Shown here piece after piece: positions 23,017 to 34,484 of a DNA stretch of 64,000 bases. Position 1 is the stretch's first letter. Every line of letters starts with the position of its first letter. The position numbers and the translations under genes are program-made. Source of the DNA: Stenogyne calaminthoides (Eukaryota; Streptophyta; Magnoliopsida; Lamiales; Lamiaceae); assembly GCA_037126765.1 (NCBI GenBank), contig JBBCBC010000001.1:34022804-34086803 (forward strand). Reading direction: 5' to 3'. The notes under the pieces are model-generated. The model was not told where the DNA came from. It made no database searches and was given only the letters and a program-made list of their open reading frames with translations.

Positions 23017-24200
23017 ACTAGAGGGACGGCGGTAGCATCCCAAGTTTTGGAGGGAAGGCGGCAAAGTTTAGGAGGTACGGAGGCAACGTCCCAAGTTCTG
23101 GAGGGACGGTGGCAACGTCCCAAGTTATAGATGGCCGGCGACAAAGTTTTTGAGGGACGGCGACAAAGTTCTGGAGGGACGGCGGCAACATCCCAAGTTC
23201 TGGAGGGATGGCGACAACGTCCCAAGTTCCGGAGGGATGGCGGCAATGTTCTAGAGGGACGGCTGTAACGTCCCAAGTTCTGGAGGGACGGTGGCAAATT
23301 TTTGGAGGGACGGCGGCAAAGTTCTTGCGGGACGGCGGCAACGTCCCAACTTCTAGAGGGATGGCGACAAAGTTCTGGAGGGACATCGACAAAGTTCTAG
23401 AGGGACGATGACAATGTCCCAAGTTCTGGAGGGACGGCGGCAAAGTTCTTGAGAAACTTCTAGAGGGATGGTGGCAACGTCCCATGTTCTGTAGGGACGG
23501 TGGTAAAGTTCAAGACGGACGGTGGCAAAGTTCTAGAGGGATGGAGACAACGTCACAAATTCTGGAGGGACGGTGGCAACGTCCCAAGTTCTGCAGGGCC
23601 GGCGGCTAAGTTCCTGAGGGACGGCGGCAATGTACTAATTTTTGTAGGGACTGCGACATAGTTCTAGAGGGACGTAGGTAAAGTTCTGGAGGGACGGTGA
23701 CAACGTCCTAAATTCTGGAGGGACGGCCACAAAGTTCTGGAGGGACGGCGGCTAAGTTCTGGAGGGACGGCGGCAACATCCCAAGTTCTGGAGGGATGGC
23801 GGTAAAGTTCTGGAGGGACGGCGTCAATGTTCAGGAGGGATGGCGGTAACACCCCAAGTTTTGGAGGGACCGCGACAGTATCCCAAGTTCTAGATGGACG
23901 GTGGCAAAGATCTAGAGGGACGGTGGCAATGTCCCAAGTTCTGGAGAGACGGCGAAAAAGTTCTGGAGGTACGGCGGTAACGTCCTAAGTCTTGGAGGGA
24001 CATCAGCAAAGTTCTAGAGGGATGGAGGCAACATCCCAAGTTTTGGAGAGACGGTGACAAAGTTCTGGAGGAACGGCGGCAACGTCCCAAGTTCTTGAGG
24101 GACCACGGAAAAGCCCCATGTTCTGGAGAGACGACGGCAAAGTTCTGGAGAGACGGCGGTACCATCCCAAGTTTAGGAGGGACGGCGATAAAGTTCTTGA

Positions 24201-24573
24201 GGGCATGTTTGTTTTGAGACTATTCCGGACGGACTTTGGACTTTACAATTCCACATACCCATTTAATACAATACAAAAATCAGGATTTCAAAATCCAATT
24301 TAAAACCTAACCTAAACCCTACATCTGCACATATTCCCATTAATAATAATATTATCATTTTTAAACAATTTCCAACACAATACTCAATCATTCAATCATT
24401 ACTATAATAATATAATAATACAAATCAATCAACTTTTTTACAATCCTATATAATCCTACCCTATAAAATCTCAAAACAAACATACAATTTTACTATTCAT
24501 TAGGATTTTAAAATCCTAGATTTTAAAGTCCAGGATTTCCCCCGCCCACTATAAGCCCAAAACAAACACACCC
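24201..24573. mobile_element. PIF/Harbinger-like MITE inside the minisatellite
   Basis: 373 bp, AT-rich, sharply different from the flanking repeat. Termini GGGCATGTTTGTTTTGAG and (reverse complement of the right end) GGGTGTGTTTGTTTTGGG are imperfect inverted repeats. TGA flanks both sides (24198-24200 and 24574-24576), a 3-bp duplication. Termini and duplication length fit a Tourist/Harbinger-type non-autonomous element. No coding capacity. Confidence 0.7.
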
Positions 24574-27500
24574 TGAGGGACGGCGGCAACGTCCCAAGTT
24601 CTGAAGGGATGGCGATAAAGTTCGGGAGGGACGGCGCTAAAGTTCTGGAGGGATAACGGCAGCGTCCTAAGTTCTGGAGGGACGGCGGTAAAGTTCTGGA
24701 GGGATGGCGATAAAGTTCTTAGGGACGGCGGCAACGACCCAAGTTCTGGATGGACGGCGGCAACGTCCCAAGTTTTGGAGGGACGATGGCAGAGTTCTGG
24801 AGGGAAGGCGAGAACATCCCAAGTTTTGGAGGGACGGTGGCAACGTCCCAAATTCTAGAGGGACACCGACAAAGTTCTGGAGGGATGGAGGCAACGTCCC
24901 AAGTTATGGAGGGACAGCGCCAAAGTTCTGGAGGGACGGAGGCTACGTTCCAAATTTTGGAGGGACAGTTGCAAAGTTCTAGAAGGAAGGCGGCAACGTC
25001 CTAAGTTTTGAAGGGACGACAGCAACATTCAGGATGGCCGGCGGAAAAGTTTTGGAAGGACGGCGGTAACATCCCAAGTTCTAGAGGGACGGCGGCAAAG
25101 TTCTGGAGGTACGGCGACAACGTCATAAGTTCTGGAGGGACGACATAAAAGTTCTGGAGGGACGACGATAAAGTTCTGGAGGAACGGTGGCAACGTACCA
25201 AGTTTTAGAGGGACGGCGGCAGCGTCCCAAGTTCCGGAGGGACGACCGCAAAGTTCTGTAGGGACGGTGGTGACATCCTAAGTTCTGGAGGGATGGATGC
25301 AAAGTTCTTGTGGGACGGCGGCAACGTCCCTAGTTCTGGAGGGATGGCGAAAAAGTTTTGAAGGGACAACGATAAAGTTCTGGAGGGACGACGACAACGT
25401 CCCAAGTTCTAGAGGGACGACGGCAAAGTTCTTGAGGGATGGAAATGTCACATGTTCTGGAGGGATGGTGGCAACGTCTCAAGTTCTGTGGGGATAGCGG
25501 TAAAGTTCTAGAGGGACGGAGGTAAAGTTCTAGAGGGATGGCGACAACGTCCCAAATTCTGGAGGGACTGCGACAATGTCCCATGTTCTGGAGGGACGGC
25601 GGCAACGCCCTAAGTTCTGGTGGGACGTCGGAAACATCAAAAAATTCTAGTGGGATGGCGGCGATGTCCCAAGTTCTAGAGGGACGGCAGCCACGTCCCA
25701 AGTTCTGGAGGGATGATGGCAAAGTTCAGGAGGGACGACAGCAACGTCCCAGGTTTTGGAAGGACCACGGCAACATCCCAAGTTCTGGAGGGACGGTGAC
25801 AAAGTTTTGAAGGGACGACGACAACGTTCAGGATGGATGGCGACAAAGTTTAGGAGGGACGGCGGTAACGTCCTAAGTTCTGGAGGGACGGCGGCAAAGT
25901 TCTGGAGGTACATCGGCAACATCCCAAGTTCTGGAGGGACGTTAGCAAAGTTCTGGAGGGACGGTTTCAACGTCTCATGTTTTGGAGGGACGGCGGAAAA
26001 GTTCTGGAGGGATTGCGATAAAGTTCTGGAGGAACGGTGACAACGTCCCAAATTCTAGAGGGATGGCGGCAACGTCCCAAGTTCCGGAGGGACAGAGGCC
26101 ATGTTTTGGAGGTACGGCGGTAACATCCCAAGTTCTGGAGGGACGGTGGCAAATTTTTGGATGGACGACACCAACGTCCCAAGTTCTGGATGGATTGCGG
26201 CAAAGTTTTGGAGAGACGTCGGCAACGTCCCAAGTTCTGGAGGGATGGCGGTAAAGTTTAGGAGGGACGACGGCAACGCCCCAAATTTTGGAGGGATCGC
26301 AGCAACATCCTAAGTTTTGGAGGGACTGTGGCAAAGTTCTAAAGGGTCGGCGGCAACGTCCCAAATTCTGGAGGGACGGTGGCAAAGTTATAGAGGGATG
26401 GCGGCAACGTCCCTGTTCTGGAGGGACGGCGGCAACGTTCAGGATGGATGGGGGCAATGTTCATGAGGGAAGGTTGCAATGTCCCAAGTTCTAGAGGGAC
26501 GGTGGCAAAGTTTGGAGGTACGGCTGCAACGTCCTAAGTTCTGGATGGACAACAGCAAAGTTCTGGAGGGACGGAGGCAACGTTCAGGAGGGACGGTGGC
26601 AAAGTTCTGGAGGGACGACAGTTACGTCCTAAGTTCTAGAGGGACGGCGGAAAAATGCTTGGGGGCGGTGGCAATGTCCCAAGTCGTAGAGGGTTGGCGA
26701 TAAAGTTCTGGAGGGATAACGACAAAGTTCTGGAGGTACGACGGCCACGTCCCAAGTTCTGGAGGGACGGTGGAAATGTTTAGGAGGGATGACAGGAACG
26801 TCCCAAGTTTTGGAAGGACCACGGTAACATCCCAAGTTCTGGGGGGACGATGGCAAAGTTTTGGAGGGATGGCGGCAACGTCAGGATGGATGGTGGCAAA
26901 GTTCAGGAGGGGCGGCGACTACGTCCCAAGTTCTGGAGGGACGGCTGCAAAGTTCTGGAGGTACAGCGGCAACGTCCCAAGTTCTAGAGAGACGACAGCA
27001 AAGTTCTGGAGGGACGGTTTCAACGTCCCATGTTCTGGAGGGACGGCGACAAAGTTCTTGAGGGATGGCAGCAACATCCCAAGTTTCGGAGGGACAGAGG
27101 CCAAGTTTGGGAGGGACGACAGTAATATCCCATTTTCTGGAGGGACGGTGGCAAATTTCAGGATGGACTGCAGCAACGTCCCAAGTTCTGGAGGGATGGC
27201 GGCAAAGTTCAGGAGGACGGCGGCAACGCCCCAAGTTTTGGAGGGATCGCAGCTACATCCCAAGTTCTGGATGGACGATGGCAAAGTTCTAGAGGGACGA
27301 TAACAACGTCCCAAATTCTGGAGGGACGGTGGCAAAGTTCTACAGGGATGGCGGCAATGTCCCTATTCTGGAGGGACGGCGGCAATGTTCAGGATGGAAG
27401 GGGGCAATGTTCTGGAGGGACAGTTTCAATGTCCCAAGTTCTGGAGGGACGGTGGCAAAGTTTTGGAGGTACGGCGGCAACGTCCTAAGTTCTGGAGGGA

Positions 27501-30209
27501 CAACAACAAAGTTCTGAAGGGACGGAGGCAATGTTCAGGAGGGACGACGGTGACGTCCTAAGTTCTGGAGGGACGGCGGCAAAGTTCTTGGGGGACGGTG
27601 ACAACGTCCCAAGTTGTAGAGGGATGGCGACAAAGTTCTGGAGGGATAACGATAAAGTTCTAGAGAGACAATGACCACGTCCCAAGTTCTGGAGGGACGG
27701 CGGCAAAGTTCAGGAGGGATGGCAGCAATGTCCCAAGTTTTGGAAGGACTATGGCAACATCCCATGTTTTGGAGGGATGGTGGCAAAGTTTTGGCGGGAC
27801 GGCGGTAACGTTCAGGATGGATGGCGGCAAAGTTCAGGAGGGACGAAAACAAAGTTCTTGAGGGACGGTTTCAACGTCCCAAGTTCTGGAGAGACGGTGG
27901 CAAAGTTCTAGAGGGATGGCGATAAAGTTCTGGAGGAACGGCGGTAACGTCCCATGTTCTAGAGGGAAGGTGGCAACGTCCCATGTTCCGGAGGGACGGA
28001 GGCCAAGTTTTGGAGGGACGACGGTAACATCCCATGTTCTGGAGGGATGGTGGCAAATTTTTGGATGGACGGCAGCAACGTCCCAATTTTTGGAGGGACG
28101 GCTGCAAAGTTCAGGAGGGACGGCAGCAACGCCCCAAGTTTTGGAGGGATTGCAGCAACATCCCAAGTTCTGGAGGTACGGTGGCAAAGTTCTAGAGGGA
28201 CGGCAGCAACGTCCCAAATTCTGGAGGGACGGTGTCAAAGTTCTAGAGGGATGGCGGCAACGTCCCTGTTCTGGAGGGACAGCGGCAACGCTCAGGATGG
28301 ATGGGGGTAATGTTCTGGAGGGGCGGTTGCAATGTCCCAAGTTCTGGAGGGATGGTGGAAAAGTTTTGGAGGTACAACGGCAACGTCCTATGTTCTGGAG
28401 GGACAACAACAAAGTTATGGAGGGACGGAGGCAATGTTCAGGAGGGACAGCAACAAAGTTCTGGAGGGACGGCGGTGACGTCCTAAGCTCTGGAGGGACG
28501 GCGGCAACGTCCCAAGTTCTAGAGGAATGGCGACAAAGTTCTGGAGGGATAACGATAAAGTTCTGGAGGGATTATAGAGAGACGGCGGCAAAGTTCTTGA
28601 GGGACGGTGGAAATGTCCCAAGTTCTGGAGTGACGGCGGCAAAGTTTTTGAGGGACGGTGGCAAAGTTCTAGAGGGACGACGACAAAGTTTTGGAGGGAT
28701 GGCGGCAGTGTCCCAAATTCTGGTGGGACTGCGGCAATGTCCCAAGTTCTAGAGGGATGGCGGCAATGTCCCAACTTCTGGTGGGACGGTGGAAACGTCT
28801 CAAATTCTGGTGGCAACGTCCTAAGTTCTGGAGGGGCGGCAGCAACGTCCCAAGTTTTGGAGGGACGGCGGCAACATCCCAAATTCTGGAGGGACGGTGG
28901 CAAAGTTCTGTAAGGATGGCGGCAACGTCCCAAATTCTAGAGGGCCGGCGGCAATGTCCCAAGTTTTGGAGGGACGGCGGCAATGTCCCAAGTTCTGGAG
29001 GTACGGCGGCAACGTCCCAAGTTCTGGAGGGACGACAGCAAAGTTCTGGAGGGATGATTTCAACGTCCCAAGTTCAGGAGGGACGGCGGCGAAGTTTTGG
29101 AGGGATGGCGATAAAGTTATTGAGGAACGTCGACAATGTCCCAAGTTTGAGAGGGATGGCGACAACGTCCCAAGTTTAGGAGGGATTGAGGCCATGTTTT
29201 GGAGGGACGGCGGTAACATCCCAAGTTCTGGAGGGACGACGATAAATTTCTGGAAGGACGGCGATAACGTCCCAAGTTCTGGAGGGATGGCGGAAAAGTT
29301 CTGGAGGGACGGCGGCAACATCCCAAGTTCTGGAGGGACGGTGTCAAAGTTCAGGGGGGACTGCGGAAACTCCCCAAGTTTTTGAGGGACCGCGGCAACA
29401 TCCCTAGTTCTGGAGGGACGGTGGCAACGTCCTAAATTCTAGAGGGACGGTGGCAAAGTTCAAGAGGGATGGCGGCAACGTTCCAAGTTCTCGAGGGATG
29501 GCGGCAACATTCAGGATGGACGGGGGTAAATTTCTGATAGGACGGTGGCAATGTCACATGTTCTGGAGGAACAGCGGCAAAGTTCTGGAGGTACGGCGGC
29601 AATGTTCTAAGTTTTGGAGGGACAACAACAATGTTCTGGAGGGATGGAGGCAACGTCCCATGTTCTGGAGGGACGGCGGTGAAGTTCTGGAGGGACGGCG
29701 ACAAAGTTCTGGAGGATCGGCGTCAACGTCCTAAGTTCTGAAGGGACGATGGCAACGTCCCATGTTCCAGAGGGACGGCGGCAAAGTTTTTGAGGGATGG
29801 CGGTAACATTCCAAGTTCTGGAGGAACGGCGACAAAGTTCTAAAGGGATGGCGGCAAAGTTCTGGAGGAACGACGGCAACGTCCCAAATTCTGGAGGGAC
29901 TGCGACAATGTCCCAAGTTCTGAAGGGACAGCGACAACGTCCCAAGTTCTGGTTGGACGGCGGAAACGTTTCAAATTCTGGTGTCAACGTCCCAAGTTTT
30001 GGAGGGACGGCAGCAAAATCCCAAGTTTTGGAGGGACCGCGGCAACATCCCAAATTCTGGAGGGACGGTGGCAAAGTTATGTAGGGATGGCGGCAACGTC
30101 CCAAATTCTGGAGGGTCGGCGGCAATGTCCCAAGTTTTGGAGGGACGGTGGCAACGTCCCAAGTTCTAGAGGTACGGCGGCAACGTCTCAAGTTCTGGAG
30201 GGACGACGG

Positions 30210-30503
30210 ATGGAGGATCTTGAAAAGGCGATTGGGGTTTTGGCCATTGGATGGTGAAAACTGTTTTGGCCATAACTTTTGACTCGGGTGTCCGCTTTCC
30301 TATTATAACCATGTTTCGGAAACGTCTTGAAATCCTCAACATGTATCACAGCTTCGCCGTCCATCTAAAACTGACCCACCGGTTAGTATTATAATATTTT
30401 TCTCTATCGCAACTCTCGTGTGATATTGTAATCGTTTTTCCCAACGAATAATATGAGTGGGTAGTATAGGCATTTTTTTCATAGATCACTGTAGTAGGGT
30501 TTT
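30210..30503. other. Unique block inside the minisatellite
   Basis: About 294 bp with no repeat units and no recognisable ORF, between + oriented units (left) and inverted units (right). It contains 'ggccattggatggtg' and 'ttttggccataacttttg'. No terminal repeats or target duplication seen. It may mark the breakpoint of the adjacent inversion. Confidence 0.6.
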
Positions 30504-30893
30504 GGGGATGTTACCGTCGTCCCTCCAAAACATGGCCTCAATCCCTCCGAAACTTGGGACGTTGCCGCCATCCCTCTAGAATTTGGGACGTGGCCACCGT
30601 TCCTCAATAACTTTGTCGCCATCCCTCCAGAACTTCGCCGCCGTCCCTCCTGAACTTTGGACATTGAAATCTTCCATCCAGAAATTTGCTGTCGTCCCTC
30701 CAGAACTTGGCACGTTGCCGCCGTACCTCCAGAACTTGGGACGTTGCCGCCCTCCCTCCAAAACTTGGGACATTGACCCCGTCTCTCCAGAACTGTGCCA
30801 CCGTCCCTTCAAAACTTGGGATGTTGCCATTGTCCCTCTAAAATTTGGGACGTTGCCGCCGTACCTCCAAAACTTTGCCACAGTCCCTCCATT
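30504..30893 (-). repeat. Inverted block of minisatellite units
   Basis: Here the repeat core appears as its reverse complement (CCGTCGTCCCTCC...). Reverse-complemented, the block aligns almost unit for unit with 31742-32103, sharing private variants such as GGCACAGTTCTGGAGAGAC and GGATTGAGGCCATG. The right junction is a small palindrome-like joint (GTCCCTCCATTTTGGAAGGAC is close to symmetric) after which + orientation resumes. Confidence 0.85.
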
Positions 30894-32335
30894 TTGGAAG
30901 GACGGCGACAAATTTCTGGAGGGACGGTGACAACGTCCCAAGTTATGGAGGGATGTTGGCAAAATTCTGGAGGGACGGCGGCAACGTCCCAAGTTCTGGA
31001 GGGACAGTGGCAAAGTTCAGGGGGGACGGCGGCAACGCCCAAAGTTTTTGAGGGACCGCTGTAACATCCCATGTTCTGGAGGGACAGCGGCAACGTCCTA
31101 AATTCTAGAGGGATGGTGGCAAAGTTCTAGAGGGATGGCGGCAACGTCCCAAGTTCTCGAGGGACGGCGACAACGTTCAGGATGGACGGGGGTAAATTTT
31201 TGGTAGGACGGTGGCAATGTCACAAGTTCTGGAGGTACGGCGGCAACGTCCTAAGTTATGGAGGGACAGCGACAATGTTCTGGAATAATGGAGGCAACGT
31301 CCCATGTTCTAGAGGGATGGCGGCGAAGTTCTGGAGGGACGGCGACAATGTTCTGGAGAAACGGCGACAACTTCCCAAGTTCTGGAGGGACGGCGGCAAC
31401 GTCCCAAGTTCCAGAGGGACGGCGGTAACATTCCAAGTTCTGGAGGGATGGCGACAAAGTTCTAGAGGGACGGTGGCAAAATTCTGGAGGGATGGCGACA
31501 ACGTCCCAAATTCTGGAGGGACTGCGGCAATGTCCCAAGTTCTGGAGGGACAGCGGCAACGTCCCAAGTTCTAGTGGGACGGCGAAAACGTCCCAAATTC
31601 TAGTGGGATGACGGCGACGTCCCAAGTTCTGGAGGGACGGCATCCACGTCCCAATTTCTGGAGGGACGGTGACAAATTTCAGATGGGACGACAGCAACGT
31701 CCCAAGTTTTGGAGGGGCCGCGGCAGCATCCCTCGTTTTGGAGGGACGGTGGCAAAGTTTTGGAGGTACGGCGGCAACGTTCCCAAATTCTAGAGGGACG
31801 ACGGCAACATCCCAAGTTTTGAAGGGACGGTGGCACAGTTCTGGAGAGACAGCGTCAACGTCCCAAGTTTTGGAAGGACGACGGCAACGTCCCAAGTTCT
31901 GGAGGTACGGCGGCAACGTCCCAAGTTCTGGAGGTACGGCGGCAACGTCCCAATTTCAGGAGGGACGGCGGCGAAGTTCTGGAGGGATGGCAATAAAGTT
32001 ATTGAGGAACGACGGCAACGTCCCAAGTTCTAGAGGGATGGCGGCAACGTCCCAAGTTTCGGAGGGATTGAGGCCATGTTTTGGAGGGACGATGGTAACA
32101 TCCCAAGTTCTGGAGGGACGACGACAACATCCCAAGTTCTAGAGGGATGGCGGCAAAGTTCTGGAGGGACGGCGGCAACGTCCCAAGTTCTGAGGGACGG
32201 TGGCAAAGTTTAGGGGGGATGGCGGCAACGCCCCAAGTTTTTGAGGAACCACGGCAACATCCCAAGTTCTGGAGGGACGGTGGCAAAGTTCTAGAGGGAT
32301 GTCGGCAAAGTTCTAGAGGGATGGCGCCCCAAGTT

Positions 32336-32949
32336 TATCATATCAAATACTAATAAAAAACTCGCTCGCTAAAACACGAGAAAACAGTAAATGTGAAGAT
32401 TCAAATGGGACTGAGGGAGTAATTTACTAAAATTATTGAGGGCTGAAGTTCAAAATCTTGTATTAATAAATAATGTAACTAATTCAGCAAATTAAAAAAA
32501 TTAAATTTTAAAAATTTTAAAGTATAAAAAGTCAAAATGAGTCAGAAGTGCAGAAAAAGTGTCAGAAGTACAAAAAACGAGGCAGAAGGGCAACTTAGAC
32601 ATTTTGGCCCATTTTCTTGTACCTATTAATCTTTATAAAAGTTTTTGTACCTAAGAGCTCTAAGGTGTTTGAGAATGCACCTTAGAGCCCTGGCCCCTTC
32701 TTTCAATTTGGAATCTATATATGAATGTTGGCAACGTGGTCTTCTTTCGGATCACAGACTTAAGGCTTGATTAAACAAACAAGCTGATGGATTGCAAAAT
32801 CGAAATCTTATAGCAGATTATAAAATCAGGTCAGAGATCTAACAATTAAATTATTACACAAGATGAACTAGTTGATTCATGATCACTATATATTATAATC
32901 TTCATTTAAAATCAGGGCATTCTTGTGTACATACAACAACAAATTTTCT
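32336..32949. other. AT-rich flank without gene; perfect hairpin at 32657-32688
   Basis: No gene seen. Bases 32657-32667 (GCTCTAAGGTG) and 32678-32688 (CACCTTAGAGC) form a perfect 11-bp stem with a 10-base loop. 'GGGACTGAGGGAGTA' at 32408-32422 resembles a decayed Stowaway right end. Confidence 0.5.
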
Positions 32950-33079
32950 CACTACTAGAAAATAAAAGATTAATTTGACTATGAAATTTTCTACGGAAGG
33001 CATCTTGATACCTCAATTTTCCTACCAATAAATTGCTTAAATGCCTACAAACCAATTTACCTATGAATTACATTCCAAT
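32950..33079 (+). mobile_element. CACTA-like terminus, fragment
   Basis: CACTACTAGAAAATA at 32950 is a CACTA-type terminal motif. It is followed by short repeated motifs around 'cctaccaat' and 'cctatgaatt', as in subterminal regions. The hAT MITE at 33080 interrupts it. The other terminus was not found. Confidence 0.4.
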
Positions 33080-33588
33080 CAGTGTTTTCATAACCGAACC
33101 GGTGAAACCAATTTTGCCGGTCCTATGAACCCTTGAACATTCCAACCGTTAAATTGATTTATGCATATTTTTTTTATATTTTGTATGTTACATTAAAAAA
33201 TAAATATTTATTTATAAAATATTAAAATTATACTAATTTATAACTTATAAATCTTATATTAAAATAAATACAATAGAGTTTGTAGATCAGAGATGATGAC
33301 GTTGTGGATTAATTCCACACAATATGTGACTACGATAAAGAGATTAAATGAAATTAATGACTTGTGAATGAATTTATTTGAGAGAAAATGATATTGAGAT
33401 AAAAACAATAACATTATATAGAGAGGTTTAGAAAAAAATAATAAAAAAATAAAAAAAAGTGATTTAATAAATAATAAAAATAATAAAATCGAATTAACCG
33501 TTTTTAAGGAGTAATTGGACCGGAGACATGAGCGGTTCACGGTTCGACCGGTTCAACCGGGCGGTTCAACCGGTTTTTGAAAACACTG
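33080..33588. mobile_element. Non-autonomous hAT MITE, 509 bp
   Basis: Terminal inverted repeats CAGTGTTTTCA...TGAAAACACTG, with subterminal CCGGTT/AACCGG motifs on both sides. It is flanked by a perfect 8-bp duplication ATTCCAAT (33072-33079 and 33589-33596), the signature of hAT transposition. The interior is AT-rich with no transposase. Confidence 0.92.
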
Positions 33589-33596
33589 ATTCCAAT

Positions 33597-34405
33597 TTTA
33601 TAATAAATGAGTAGGTCTCCTGTGAATCGGGTTCACGTGAATTCTTTTTTTTAGTATCACTGTTATGCATACATACTATCATTGTTATGCATATGAAGTG
33701 TCAATGTCACTGTTTATAACAGGAGAAAATAATATTTTGTTCCCATAACATATCTGTTGTCCATTTTTCGTCCCAAAAATTTTTAATGTCAAATTTCCAT
33801 TCTTTTGCTTCTTATGTATATTTTTTTATGTTCAAAAAATATTTTTGAGGAGGCATCTCAAAATCTCAAATAACAATAAAGAATAACATAAAAAGATAGT
33901 ACAAAAATACATTGTAGAAAAAATAAAATTAAAAGTGATCAAGTGAAACTTACGAATATGAGATCCAAAATTAAAAATAGTTAATTAGGAAAGATAAAAA
34001 ATTTAATAAAATATTTGTGGCATTTGACAAATTGATATTAGGCATTCAGAGAATATTATCTTATATTTTGGAGAATTTTTTCCCCTTTTAGAGTATAGCA
34101 TTCGTGTAATTCAAAAGTAATTATAAATAATAATTCTAACTTAATAAAATTCTGAATTTAAATCACAAATTAAGTTGGGATGGTAGATTAAGTTTTTTTT
34201 TAATAGGAGGGTGATAGATTAAGTTTAGCAGAACCGAAAGTAGAAGAATATATAACACAGTAAACATGGTGCCATCTATACCTATGTCAATATATATGTA
34301 TATATATAATAGAAGACCCAAATTAACAAATTATTGGATTTTCCCGTATAAAATTATTGACAAATTGAAAAATAATTTTTTAAAAAAATTAACAGATAAT
34401 GATGA
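33597..34405. other. AT-rich stretch, no gene seen
   Basis: A direct repeat of 'catacatactatcattgttatgcatat' type occurs near 33667-33695. Otherwise A/T-rich with no supported feature. Confidence 0.5.
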
Positions 34406-34484
34406 CACTACAAAAAAGTTGTCAATTAACGAGGGCGTTAGCGAGGGCATACCCTCATTAAATTGATTTAACGAGGGTATTAAC
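34406..34484 (+). mobile_element. CACTA-like terminus, left piece
   Basis: Starts CACTACAAAAAAGTTG at 34406, followed by subterminal motifs TTAACGAGGG and GCGAGGGCATACCCTC. The Ty1/copia element has inserted at TTAAC (34480-34484). The sequence continues at 46316 with the same TAACGAGG motifs. Confidence 0.6.

Larger units (their letters stand above)
23017..32335 (+). repeat. 9.3-kb GC-rich minisatellite of 22- and 29-bp units with higher-order repeats
   Basis: The array repeats a core GTTCTGGAGGGACGGCGGCA. Two unit lengths alternate: about 22 bp (core plus AA) and about 29 bp (core plus ACGTCCCAA-type extension). Units are 75-95% alike. The array is interrupted by a MITE (24201-24573) and a non-repeat block (30210-30503), and contains an inverted stretch (30504-30893). 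A variant marked by GAGGCCATGTTTTGG recurs near 26096, 27098 (GGCCAAG), 28009, 29188 and 32069, showing higher-order units of roughly 0.9-1.2 kb. Stops are scarce in all frames, so many open frames up to 278 codons exist on both strands (for example PPSLQNLGRCRRPSRTLPP on the minus strand). I treat these as a by-product of the repeat and not as genes. Confidence 0.95.

Noticed and set aside
27916..28752. 278-codon open frame in the minisatellite as a protein-coding gene
   Set aside because: It consists only of minisatellite units. Equivalent frames exist in other phases and on the other strand, with no start context or domain.
23017..32335. CRISPR-like array
   Set aside because: No unique spacers between constant repeats; the DNA is plant nuclear and the units are contiguous minisatellite repeats.
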